A stretch of DNA of 64,000 bases, taken from Megamerina dolium (Eukaryota > Arthropoda > Insecta > Diptera > Megamerinidae). Positions within the stretch are counted from its first letter, which is position 1. Each line of letters starts with the position of its first letter. The notes under the pieces are model-generated. The model was not told where the DNA came from and did no database searches. It was given only the letters and a program-made list of their open reading frames with translations. Made by a program: the position numbers and the translations under genes. Of the stretch, positions 38,637 to 49,550 are shown piece by piece. The stretch is from contig OY978526.1 of assembly GCA_963854835.1 (NCBI GenBank), forward strand, positions 13,099,277 through 13,163,276, in the 5' to 3' direction.

Positions 38637-41372
38637 ATGGCCGAGGTTGAAAAATTGTCAGCGGCAACGGCAACTGCGGCTGCGACAGCGGCCGATATTC
38701 CAGTGACATCTGGTGGCGCCAGCAATGATTCTGCCGTTGGGGGCAGTGCTGAGTTGGGTACGTCGCCAACGCAAGAACGTTCAAGTAATTCACATCCTCA
38801 TGACTCTGAGTATGATACCGCTAGTGATTTAGAGGGTGGTGAGGATTATGACGACGATGATGATGATGATCTGGGAGATGAAGATGGCGATAGTATCACG
38901 GATGATGACGATGACGACGAAGATGATGATGATGACGATGATGATCATGGGCAAGGCGTTAGTCCGGAGAAGAGTGCAGAAGCAGAAGCACAAAAGAAAG
39001 TCGACGAAGATCGTAGTAATCCACAATATATACCGAAGCGAGGCACATTCTATGAACACGACGATCGTACAGCCGAGGTTGTTGGTGACGGCGTAATTGC
39101 TATAGGGGAGGCTGGAGAATCACAAGAAGGCGGTGTAAATGGTGCCAAGTCACCACAAACGCCAATGATTTCGTATGCTGCCAAATCGATGAAAAAGTGG
39201 CAACCAGCATCTGGTGTGGAGCGTTGGTCTCATGATCGATTCGATGCGTCAGAACAAGCACCCAAATCGCGGTCAGAATTAGTCTCTGCCTACGGTTATG
39301 ATATTCGCACCGAAGATGCTCCACCGCGTGCGCGTAGACGTCGTCGCTATGGCCGTGGTCCAAGTAAATACTCACGTAATTGGGAAGATGAAAATGCATA
39401 CTTAAAGGCCAGCAATAAGGAGCGTAAACCTCCAAGAGCTTCTGATTTCCCGGCATTGAGTGAACGCGGTTCTAGGGCCCGCAAATCTCATGGTACTGCT
39501 GAAGAAAAGGAAAATCGAGTTGACCGACGCCAAGGTGGCGGGGGCGATAAATTGAACACACCCAGTCACCGCGCACCACACTCCGATGATAATCGCAAAG
39601 ATCGCAATGATGGAAAGATGGGCAAAGGCAAAGGTTATGGCAAGCAAAATGCCGCAGTCGGTCGACAAGCAGCTATGGAATTCAAACAGAAACAGAAGAA
39701 TGGACAACAGCAGTCCGGTCATCCTAATAACAATATGCAAAATACTCGTGTGGTAGTTCAAATGGATGGACCGATAAATCGCGCTCAAAATTCTCATAAT
39801 TCAATCAATAATGATCAATCAAAGACCATGGGCAAAGGGCAGTCTTATCAAAAGCACGTTCAGCCACAGTCGCATCATCAACAACAACAACAGCAAAACG
39901 ATGAATTTAGCAATAGCAGCAACAAGATGTTGGATCACCCGTACCAACAGCAACAGCCACAACAACAAATACAATCAACACAGCAACAGAATATGTTATT
40001 GCGACAACCACTGCCACCTTCGGTGAAAACTCTACCCTCTACAAATCTATCTCAGCGTTTGCAACAAGTGCAAAATCGCAACGATCCCAGTCATGTAGGC
40101 AGTGTTCAAATGCACTCGTTAGCGTCACAAAATCAATTGATCGGACAACAGCCACAACAGCAGCCTAATCCAGGCATGATGATGTCACCACCACCACCAC
40201 AACAGCAGCAGCAGCAGCAACAGCCAAATCAACAACTCCCTCAAGAACAACGAGGACCAAAACGATATTCGAGTCTTAGGCGCTCGCAACATGAAGCGCA
40301 ACATATCGCAGAGCAGCATCAGCTACAGCAGCTGCATCTACAGCAACAACAGCAACAGCCTCTGAGTTTACAAGATCAGCATTTGTTGCAAACGAATCTA
40401 ATGCAGATTTACCACCAGGATAATTTACAGGCACAAATGCAAGCATTGCAAGTCACTCCAGGTCCTGCTCAAGGTCCCAAGCAGCCCGCCTACAACACTG
40501 TTCCACAGACAGCTCAGCCACAACCACAATCATACGGTGCTGGAACTGGTGCAACCGGTGCACCAACAGCATACTACGTGGCCGCTCCTGACGCGTATGC
40601 TGCAACAGCTGTAGCCAATGCACAGGTAGCACAAGCTCCACAATACGCGCAACCGCCACCACCGAATTATTTGCCACAGCCGCAAACGGCTACATCTGCT
40701 GCGGCTCTCGCCTACGCAAATACTCCACCACCTCCACAACAGGCAGTAGCAGGAGCTCCACCTGCAGCATATGGACCACCACCAGCGGCCCCACCTGCTG
40801 CTCCCGCTACATCTGCTCCCCAGACGGGAGGACCCAATGCCAATCCAAATTTCTCGAATTACCAAAATTATAACACCGTCGGTGGTACCACATATTTCGT
40901 TCCACCTGCTCAGACAACTACGCGCCCAGTGGTTTTGCCACAACGACGTCCTACAAATGCTATTCCAATATTGCCACCATCCGAAAAGAACAAACAGCGC
41001 GCATCGGAGCCTAAAGATGAACCGAAGAACAGTGGAGCATCGCCATCGTCAGCACCTATCGGCAGCTCTGACAACATAGATCATATCATTGACAACATGT
41101 TCGTGCAGCGTCCGGCTTTTCAACATCCTCAGGCCACAGCTGCAGGACAACCACGTAAGAGCACATCACCACCGAGTGCCACAGACAGCAGTCTGACTAA
41201 TTCGAGTGATTTGAATACTTCGTCGACGCAAGCAGCCACTCAGGCCGATGATTCTGCCGTTGGTGCAGCAAATAACAGTACTGCTGTGGAAAAAGTTAAC
41301 AATAGCGGTGTCGATGGTGGTGCCCCCATCGAGAGCAACAATAGCAACAGTGTTGTGCCATCGAAAGAATGA
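38637..41372 (+). CDS. Barentsz/CASC3, exon junction complex core component
   Basis: A single uninterrupted 911-codon frame. Barentsz (CASC3, MLN51) binds eIF4A3 and RNA in the exon junction complex and in flies is needed for oskar mRNA localisation. The diagnostic SELOR region is split as in CASC3: YIPKRGTFYEHDDR at about 129-143 and RWSHDRF...EQAPKSRSELVSAYGYDIR at about 196-223. The N-terminus has a long Asp/Glu run (about 62-105). The rest is low complexity: Lys/Arg-rich, then Gln runs (about 410-620), then Pro/Ala-rich. Two short motifs in the disordered half also recall vertebrate CASC3: KRYSSLRR near 541 and GGTTYFVPP near 748. It lies 1 kb downstream of the octanoyltransferase gene on the same strand. 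Drosophila btz (CG12878) is the likely orthologue. Confidence 0.93.
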   Translation: MAEVEKLSAATATAAATAADIPVTSGGASNDSAVGGSAELGTSPTQERSSNSHPHDSEYDTASDLEGGEDYDDDDDDDLGDEDGDSITDDDDDDEDDDDDDDDHGQGVSPEKSAEAEAQKKVDEDRSNPQYIPKRGTFYEHDDRTAEVVGDGVIAIGEAGESQEGGVNGAKSPQTPMISYAAKSMKKWQPASGVERWSHDRFDASEQAPKSRSELVSAYGYDIRTEDAPPRARRRRRYGRGPSKYSRNWEDENAYLKASNKERKPPRASDFPALSERGSRARKSHGTAEEKENRVDRRQGGGGDKLNTPSHRAPHSDDNRKDRNDGKMGKGKGYGKQNAAVGRQAAMEFKQKQKNGQQQSGHPNNNMQNTRVVVQMDGPINRAQNSHNSINNDQSKTMGKGQSYQKHVQPQSHHQQQQQQNDEFSNSSNKMLDHPYQQQQPQQQIQSTQQQNMLLRQPLPPSVKTLPSTNLSQRLQQVQNRNDPSHVGSVQMHSLASQNQLIGQQPQQQPNPGMMMSPPPPQQQQQQQQPNQQLPQEQRGPKRYSSLRRSQHEAQHIAEQHQLQQLHLQQQQQQPLSLQDQHLLQTNLMQIYHQDNLQAQMQALQVTPGPAQGPKQPAYNTVPQTAQPQPQSYGAGTGATGAPTAYYVAAPDAYAATAVANAQVAQAPQYAQPPPPNYLPQPQTATSAAALAYANTPPPPQQAVAGAPPAAYGPPPAAPPAAPATSAPQTGGPNANPNFSNYQNYNTVGGTTYFVPPAQTTTRPVVLPQRRPTNAIPILPPSEKNKQRASEPKDEPKNSGASPSSAPIGSSDNIDHIIDNMFVQRPAFQHPQATAAGQPRKSTSPPSATDSSLTNSSDLNTSSTQAATQADDSAVGAANNSTAVEKVNNSGVDGGAPIESNNSNSVVPSKE

Positions 41373-41688
41373 AATAGATTTTCCTATGTACATGCTCGCA
41401 CCAAATTGTTATGAAAAGAGCGCTTTTTCAGAGAGTGGTTGCAACAACAACCAACATCGTCCATGGAATGATGCCCCATTCTTTTCGTTTTTTCTTACTT
41501 TCTTCTTTTTTTTTTTGATTTTTATTTATGATTAGGTTTACTATATACTACAATACATATACAAGAATTGTATTTAGCCAGCCTGTGAAGTTGCGCAGAC
41601 ATTTTGGAATTATTTAAATGAAATAATCGAGTCTGCGTAATCATTATAATCGTAATATCTCATTCTTTTATCAAAAACAATGCAATGA

Positions 41689-41694
41689 AATAAA
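41689..41694 (+). promoter_or_regulatory. possible poly(A) signal of btz
   Basis: AATAAA about 315 nt after the stop; further AATAAA copies follow at about 41836-41841. Confidence 0.45.
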
Positions 41695-41973
41695 AAATTA
41701 TATAAACATAATGAATTGCTTTCGAACAATTTTGCTTAAGTCAATGCATACGTACACTCGTATATTAATAATGTAGCATGAGCTAGACTTGCGTATTTAT
41801 TAGATACTAATAATGATGCATTAATTGAATTGTAATAAATAAATGCTATTTATTTATTTATTTAACATTTAAATTTATAGAAATTAATGAATTGAAATTT
41901 TAAATAAATAATATTATTGTAATCAATAGTCATCAAATTGTTTCATTGTGTGAAAATAGAAATAAACATGTGG

Positions 41974-42145
41974 CACTTAATGCCCCCAAAGGACTCTTTG
42001 GCCGAGCTTCTCTTCCATTACTGTTGTGCGTGTTAAATTTTGGGCAGTATTAGAAGGAACCTACTTATTTTAGCTGGTTCCGAACGGCAGGAACTTTTTG
42101 CGACATCACTTTTCCTGAGCTTTGTCTCCGAGTTCTTTTATGTGA
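41974..42145 (-). mobile_element. second copy of the SINE body, 5'-truncated, with a different 3' tail
   Basis: Read on the minus strand, AAAAGAACTC through GTTCGGAACCAGCTAAAATA, TTAACACGCACAACAG and GGAAGAGAAGCTCGG matches the body of the SINE at 17306-17664 closely. The tRNA-like head is absent. After GAAGCT the text diverges to CGGCCAAAGAGTCCTTTGGG, with no GGGCCTTT block and no CCTAA tail. It lies in the btz-ALiX interval. Confidence 0.75.
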
Positions 42146-42950
42146 TGTGTAAAAATAGTTTATAAATTTCTATTATTTTTCAGCTTTAAGTTTACTTAAG
42201 AATCACATGAGGATATTCCACTATCAATATTTTGCTATCGAACCAATGCAAATGTTACGATTTGATTGCTGTTCCTTATAGCAATCAAACCAATATTGCG
42301 AGAAATCTTTTACAACGACTCAGCAAGTTGTGAAATTTATGAAACAGAATATGAATACCTTGATCAGCAATAAAAAAAATTAGTTTATGGCGTTACAATT
42401 GCTGATTGCTTGGTACATTACCATACCATTATCATTAAACGTTATTTTCGATAAAAAAAACTTCAAGTAAAATTATATTTTAGTTTTTGATTTTGTCTGA
42501 TCTGTATTTTAAATTTTGTTTTTATAGTAAACTTTTAATTTCATTATATTTTAATTGAAAATAATTATTAAATTTTCATTTTTTAATTCATATTGCTTGT
42601 AATAAATAAGTTACCTGCCAGAAAATAATTATTCTATTTAAAATTTATATTTGGATATGGTAACCCTGTAGAATAGGAAGACAATAAAAATTCATCAACG
42701 AATACAAAACAAATAAAAAAAGAGTACAACAATGATAAAATAAAACAAGTTATTGAAAGTTGAATACGGTGGAAACGTCAAATTGTCAACAAGATTCGTC
42801 ATCGGTTGCTGCAGAAAATAGGTACTGGAAGAAGAATTTATTTAATTGCCAATAGAGAACAAAAGCGGAAAGAATAGTTGAAGTTTTATTGCGTCTGATT
42901 AAAACGTTTAATTCAGCAGGAGCAATCGAAAAGTGAAAAAGAAATAAACA
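42146..42950. other. intergenic region and presumed ALiX promoter/5' UTR
   Basis: AT-rich up to about 42650, then less so from 42760 to the ALiX start, as expected for a 5' UTR. No other gene seen. Confidence 0.55.
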
Positions 42951-45900
42951 ATGTCTAAATTACTTGCTGTGCCACCGAAGAAACCAGCTGAAGTTGAAAT
43001 TGATAAACCTTTGAATAATCTCATTCAAAGTACATATAGCGGAGCTTCGGCTGAAGAAAAAGCCAAATTTTCAGAGGCTGTTAATGAGTTTGCAAAGCAA
43101 CGCAATTTAGCTGTTTGGAAATTCTTTGAAAAATATGAAACATCATTGGAAATAGTTTATGCGTAAGTACGAAAATAGTTAATTGCTCTATTTAACTATG
43201 TGTATAGGTTCAACTGTATTCAATTATGATTGAAAGGGGGGATAAGCAGGTGGTATGCTTAGTACTATTATTAGACCACACATAAATGCTTACACATAGA
43301 TGAAGTGAGTCATTTGCTCTCTTCATTGCGTGTTGGTACTTTCAATTGAAACTGGAAAATGACGTAGTCAGTTGATGGCATTTTGTTATTTTGAGTTTTC
43401 CTTTTTATTGTTCAATTGTCTTGATGTCATAATTTTTAAACTGTTTGCTTTTGTTGTTGTTGTGTACTCGTTTACTTTAGATATTATGATCAAATATGCG
43501 CTCTAGAAACAAAGATACCAGTTAACGAATTACAAGTACCATTCAAGTGGAAAGATGCTTTTGATAAAGGTTCCATTTTTGGTGGCAAAATCAGTTTAAG
43601 TATGTGTTGAACGAATTTTTAATGGTACATTTGCATGAATGTTAATGCAAAATCTCATTCAATTTTAGCACATACCTCATTATTGTATGAGAAAGTTTGC
43701 GTTCTCTTTAATATTGCTGGTTTGCAGAGTAGTGTAGCAGCCACACAACCGCTGGACACTGATGAGGGTTTGAAAATGGCTCTTAAGCTGTTTCAGCAAA
43801 GTGCTGGTATTTTTCAATATCTGAAAGGTGCTACACCAGCAGCAATTCCATCAGAGCCGACACCAGATTTGAGTCAGGACACCTTGACAGTGCTGCAGGC
43901 ATTAATGGTAGCACAAGCTCAAGAGGTTTTCATTCTAAAAGCCATCAAAGGTAAATTTTGTTGATTTGCTGCATTTAGGCATAGTTATTATGTGTATAAA
44001 TCATATATTTAGATAATATGAAAGACCAAATGATTGCTAAAATGTGTTGCCAATGTGAAGAATTTTATGCGGATGTCTTGCGAGCAATGCAAAAGGAATC
44101 GGTACGTAGTTTGTGGGAGAAAGAGTGGATACCCACAATTGCTGGCAAGCAGGCTGGTTTTCATGCGTTGACGCAATTATATCAGAGTTTGCATTGTCGT
44201 GCCAACAAGAAAATTGGTGAAGAAATCTCACGTTTACGCTCTGCTGTTGATTTATTCAAAGCAGCCCAATCGAGGTCCGGAAATAGTGGATATATGGATG
44301 AGTATTTTACTCGGGCCAAAAATAATTTGGCTGAATCCACCAAGGATAATGACTTTATCTATAATGAAATGATTCCGGACGTTAGCACTTTAGCTTCACC
44401 AGGCAAGGCACAATTGGCTAAACCAATTCCCATGGCTTCGCAAATGTCTAGCAATTTCAGGGATATATTTGTTGATTTGGTGCCAGTGGAACTGCATCGT
44501 GCTCTTACAGCATCTGATATGCGCAAAACGGAGATAGTTAATACGGAAATTATGAAATTACGCGAAGCTACACAAACATTGAATGCTGTATTGGCTAGCT
44601 TCAATCTACCCGCTGCCGTTGAGGTCACTGATGATGGCACCGGTTTGCCACCATCATTGTTGGAAAAAGGAAATGATGTTCGCCAGAAGGGTGGCATTGA
44701 GAGTGTAAATTCGTATTTGAAAGAATTGCCAGAGTTGCTTAAACGTAATCGAGAAATTCTGGACGAAACTGAACGCATGTTGGACGAGGAACGTGATTCT
44801 GATAATCAATTGCGTACGCAATTTAAGGAACGTTGGACTAGAATCCCATCGGAAAAGCTAACTGAGATGTTCCGTACAAATGCTAAGAAATATCGTGAGG
44901 TTATCAATAATGCAATTGAGGCCGATAGGATTGTACGTCAAAAGTTTGAAAGCAATCAAAAGGTAGGTGGAAGAATTTCACTTAAAATCATTTTCATTCG
45001 TAATTGTATGTATATGTATGTAGGGTATTGAGTTGTTGTCGCTGCCACCCGATCAAATTCAACAAGCTGTGCCATCGGCAGGCGGTAGCGTTGATCCGAA
45101 TTGTGCAAGTGTACAGAAACTGAAGGGTCTAATGGAAGCGGTCGAAACCATAAAGGCAGAACGTGATGTTATCGAATCTGAATTGAAATCGGCTACATTT
45201 GATATGAAGGATGATTTTTTGCAAGCTCTACAAAAGGATGGCGCTATCGATGAACCGACCCTCTCCTTAACACGTATCGGACAAGTTCTCACACCCTTGC
45301 AGACACAAGTTAAAGAAAGTATTGAACGTCAGCAAACATTGGTTGCTGACATACAGCAGGGTCACTCTGAATTCATAGCAGAAACGGGCAGCAGTGGCGG
45401 CTCACGTGAGAAACTCTATCAAGAATTGGCGACTGCCTATGATAGTTTCATTGAATTGCTGGGTAACCTAAAAGAGGGCACCAAATTCTATAATGACCTC
45501 ACCCAATTGTTGGTTGTATTCCAAAATAAGATTTCCGATTTCTGTTTTGCACGTAAAACCGAAAAGGAGGAGTTGCTCAAAGATTTAACTACAGAATCTA
45601 GCCGCCAAGCACCTGGACCAACTCCACAATTGCCCTCACATTATGCATCCACTTCGGGTAGTGGCAATGGTAATACATACATAATTTTATTAAGCAATAA
45701 ATACAGATTCAAAACTTTGAATTACAGACAATATCATTCCGGCTGCTACATCTCCACCGTCCGTTCCAGTTGGTGGTGGTAATATTCCTTATCCACAGCA
45801 AATGCAAGGTATGCCTGTTCCATATGGTGCCACTCCAGGTGCTCCGTATCCAACATATGTCCCACCACCAATGCCTCAAGGTTTTAATCCATACGCAACG

Positions 45901-46096
45901 CTGCCATACCCGGGCAGTAAGTTAAACCATACTTAATGAATCAAATGCATATAATTAAAACTACATTCCTATTTCAGATCCCTATCAGTATGGCGGCTTT
46001 CCACAAGGTCCGCAACCTGGAAATTATGGTACTTATCCGGGTAGTTTTGCACACCAACAGGGCGGTTTTCCAAATCAGAAGCCACCAGGCTGGTAA
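42951..46096 (+). CDS. ALiX/PDCD6IP, ESCRT-associated Bro1-domain protein, 7 coding exons
   Basis: Adaptor linking ESCRT-III to membrane cargo in endosomal sorting, cytokinesis and membrane repair. Exons: 42951-43162, 43481-43599, 43669-43950, 44013-44962, 45024-45669, 45728-45916, 45978-46096; 2517 bp, 838 aa plus stop, every junction in phase (human about 868 aa). The Bro1 domain covers roughly 1-360 ([15 protein letters not shown] start; [36 protein letters not shown]). The V domain, built of long helices, covers roughly 365-700 ([43 protein letters not shown]). The Pro/Tyr/Gly-rich tail (about 705-838) ends NQKPPGW and is split over the last two exons. Protein length, domain order and intron phases leave little doubt. 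Drosophila ALiX is CG12876. Confidence 0.95.
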
Positions 46097-46257
46097 ACTC
46101 TGTATTGGGGGAAAACGGCGTTGTCATTCTAAACAAAATTGAAGTTTTATTATCATAATAATAGTAATATTTTTGCACTTGATTTGCTGTTTTGTTTGTT
46201 TCGTTTACAATTCCTTCAGAAGCATTTGTGAAGTGAAATTCGAAATATGTATTATTA

Positions 46258-46263
46258 AATAAA
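46258..46263 (+). promoter_or_regulatory. probable ALiX poly(A) signal
   Basis: AATAAA about 160 nt past the stop; a second AATAAA lies at about 46385. Confidence 0.55.
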
Positions 46264-46430
46264 GAATATCATATTATTTTATATTGTATAATTCAAATAG
46301 ATATTCATCGAATTGTTAACTATAGAATTCCATTCGCGATCAATTACCTATGCATATGTAAGACGATGGAATTATGATATATCAAAATAAAACCACCATG
46401 CATTGGATACACAGGAATTAATTTGTTATA

Positions 46431-46436
46431 TTTATT
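46431..46436 (-). promoter_or_regulatory. probable poly(A) signal of the HSPBAP1-like gene
   Basis: AATAAA on the minus strand about 50 nt past the stop. It lies in the 389-bp gap between the two convergent stop codons. Confidence 0.55.
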
Positions 46437-46485
46437 ATTTAACTAAGATCGCATTTACTTATGATGTCATTTTGTAGGTTTATGA

Positions 46486-47813
46486 TTATCTGTTTTCTTT
46501 TGCTTTGCTGAAGCGCCGATAAAGTTCATTTTTAATCATTGTTATTGTTTCACGATTACAAATACTATTCATTAGAATCATTTTTATGTTTTTAAGCGGA
46601 CCTTTTTCACTATTATCAGAACATTCTGAATTAAATCGTTCAGCATTTTGTGTGAGGAAATCAATAAATTTGGTATTTGTCATTTGTGGTACTTTATTAA
46701 CATTTGATGATAATGTTTCCAGTATCGACTCCTCATCGTCAAGATATTGATAATCGTATATTGTGTTCACCTTCTTTGAGCTTTCCGCTCCAATTTCATC
46801 TACGGAGGTTAATAAATATTCCAGAATATCCAATAATTCAGATTCCTGACTAACTTCTTGCAACTATTCGTAGAAAATGTAAATAAATTTTCTGTTAGTA
46901 TGTATAAATCCAATATCTGTTTGAAAATAACTCACTTGATTTGGATTTAAAACATATTTAATAGTATCCGTATTTGTACCATTTACAAACGTCTCCATTA
47001 GATATTTTACAATACATTCCTCTATTTGGGCATCTTTATCCACTCGCAATGGGATCCAATGATTAACACTTAGTGAAATTTCCAACGCTTCAGCATAGTG
47101 CCACCAATGACGTGGAACGATAAGCACATCTTGAGGTTCTAAAATACATCTGTAAGCAAAGTCTTGCAACTTTTTGAAATGTGCTAAATCCCTTAAATTT
47201 GGTGCATAAAAATTCTCTAAACAATATACACTGGACTCTTCGTATGGTATACGACTGCTAGTCAAAGGGCTGTCTGGTGGGAATAGCAACCAAGACTTCC
47301 TGTAATTGTATAACAATTAATTTGGATTAATTTATCATTATTCTGTGTGTACCTGCCATATAATTGTATCACAATATTACAACCATATGTATCATAGTGA
47401 CATGGTGTATTTGCCCCTTTCGAACTGAACCAATAGCTGCAATCATCGGATGCGTGAGGAAAACCGAAACAGTTAAAATCAACACCTTCTGTACATACAC
47501 GTGGTAACTCATTCGAACGTTTATAATTCATCGCTGTCCAATAGTCGCGATCTACACTGTGTTCTTGTAGAAATTCAGATGCCGTCATTTCTATTGGTAT
47601 TCGATTTCTTTCCCATTGCACTTCATTTGTGCTAACCGATATGCGTTCAAATTTAACCGGACTTCCTATTGCGGCATCGAATTTTTGACACCATTCCCCG
47701 ACAGTGCCTTGAACGCATTTCCAATTGGTTTCAAATTTACGCAAAACTAAAGGTTTCCGCGTATTTAAAATTAATTCGCGCAATTGTAATGGTAATAAAT
47801 CTATTGCTGCCAT
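46486..47813 (-). CDS. HSPB1-associated protein 1-like JmjC protein, 3 coding exons
   Basis: A cupin/JmjC-fold protein of the Fe(II)/2-oxoglutarate oxygenase superfamily related to HSPBAP1; its substrate is not known to me. Minus-strand exons: 47813-47353, 47299-46936, 46863-46486; 1203 bp, 400 aa plus stop, in phase. The iron-binding set is visible: H139-x-D141 in CHYDTYGCN and H221 in PRHWWHY. Family-specific text includes GRKSWLLFPP and SRIPYEESSVY, both close to HSPBAP1. The C-terminal third is divergent. The ATG at 47813 is immediately preceded by a splice acceptor (TTGTTACAG), so the 5' UTR is probably spliced; a donor CAGCTG|GTATTA lies near 47897. The gene converges on ALiX and its 5' end abuts the P-like transposon. 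Confidence 0.9.
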
Positions 47814-47957
47814 CTGTAACAATTTGTAAATTCAAAACAAACAAATACTTGTATAGGGGCAGAAGGGTGTTCTAAACGATAGATAGTAAATAATACCAGC
47901 TGATGCTGAACTGGGTTGCATTGTGATAGTGAAAAAATTGTATGCACAAAGAAAATA
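47814..47957 (-). promoter_or_regulatory. 5' UTR and promoter-proximal DNA of the HSPBAP1-like gene
   Basis: Only 144 bp separate the start codon from the end of the P-like transposon. A possible 5' UTR intron (donor near 47897, acceptor at 47814) would leave the first exon next to, or inside, the transposon arm. No TATA box is obvious. Confidence 0.4.
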
Positions 47958-48842
47958 GAATCAAAGAAAATATAATTATTAAGAAGTATTATCTTCAAAG
48001 AAAATATAATTATTAAGAAGTATTATCTTCTATTCTACACGAAATTTGTCGGGAAAATAAGGCAAGTGAGATGAGTAGCACCAAAACAATATACAAGTTG
48101 GTGTTGCGTTCATGCAGTATTCAACATGTTTTGACGAGTTATGAGTGTCATTCGAACCACATCAGACTATGATTTATAATCAGATGGTGTATTTCTGTTA
48201 TACACTATTCCTCAAATAATAAATAAAGAGAATTGCACATGTATTATATTGATAATAAATTGTTTGCATATTATATGCATGTTTATTTGTTATTGTTCCA
48301 TATGATATACAATAGAAACACATGAGTTCGTGCATTGAAATTTTAAGTTCGTACGAGCATAAGAAATTTACTTGATTTATTTGTTTGTTTTTTTTAATTT
48401 GTACTTAACATATTACATGAATTTTTACTTTCCATAGATATACTAAATTACATGTTTCTTTCTTAATTTTTTATTTTTATATAAAATAAATATACGATTA
48501 AATAATTTTGCAAATGTATTGAGGTAGCTATTGGTTTCATTATCAAATTCATCGTATACTATTTCAAATGTTTGATAATGATTAAGCCAAGTCACCCCGA
48601 CAAGGTTGCTACCATAGACTTGGAAAAATGTAACTATTTCTACACGTGGAATTGTACTCCAACAAAAACTTGTGTATTATTCATGTATTCTATACCATTA
48701 TTTCTTGACTTATTAGAGCCAATCATCTGAAAATATATCACATAGGATAATATGTTAACTCGTTATATAATATGTATTAATGTGAATAAACAACTTACAA
48801 GGTATTTTCGTGTATCCATAATTGAGAAAAAGAGGATGAAGA
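47958..48842 (+). repeat. left terminal inverted repeat of the P-like element
   Basis: Pairs with 54021-54865. Differences include an extra 34-bp tandem unit at the outer end, a CCCCGACA/CCGCGGCA change at about 48596-48603, and a few small indels. The inner boundary is the end of AGAGGATGAAGA. Confidence 0.85.
47963..48030 (+). repeat. 34-bp tandem duplication inside the left terminal repeat
   Basis: AAAGAAAATATAATTATTAA plus AGAAGTATTATCTTC occurs twice head to tail (47963-47996 and 47997-48030). The opposite arm has one copy. A partial third unit (AAAGAAAATAGAA) precedes it. Confidence 0.9.
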
Positions 48843-49550
48843 AGAAATATTCCAACCACTTCCACAAATATTTATGGTATCGGTAACATCTATACATCTT
48901 ATAGTATGATACTATAAGAAGCTGCAAATGGTAATGAAATTAATGCTTATTGAAATTGTCGTACCGAAATTATTGTACGATATTTAATTTATGTAAAACG
49001 TACACCTGTACTTACTAGATGTTACTACGATGATCTACATATAGGAGTAAGTTTTGTTGAGTACCGTGTAGTTAAGTTAAGATTGCTTCTGAAATATACA
49101 AAAGTAAGGTACAAATTAAAATTATTAAACTCGTAGGTAGTTTATCGCATACATGCTGAATGAATTGCATATATTTATTACTTACTGTTTGATACTGCAT
49201 TCACATATTTTAAAAATGTGACAATTGCATAAGATATGTTGATACATAATTTCATATATATCTCGTTGACGTTGCATTATTATATGATCTAGCAAACACA
49301 AATTAAAAATTCATGTACTTTGTATCTACATGAATTAAATTCAATAAAGCTCACTTACGGATAGTTTGGTTCCATTTAGAATTGCGTGTATATATGCATA
49401 TACAATATTCCAAGAAGATGGAGAAGGAGAAAAAGAAGTAGTATCCAAATCGCCGGAAAATATAATGTAGTTATCTATAAACAAAAAAGAGGAAGATAAT
49501 ATATTTGTACCTTTCCAAAAATTATGCAATTGCTGGTCAACTTACATACA

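Noticed and set aside
40530..40943. Minus-strand frame rich in Trp, Cys and Arg
   Set aside because: Antisense of the Pro/Ala/Gln-rich part of Barentsz.
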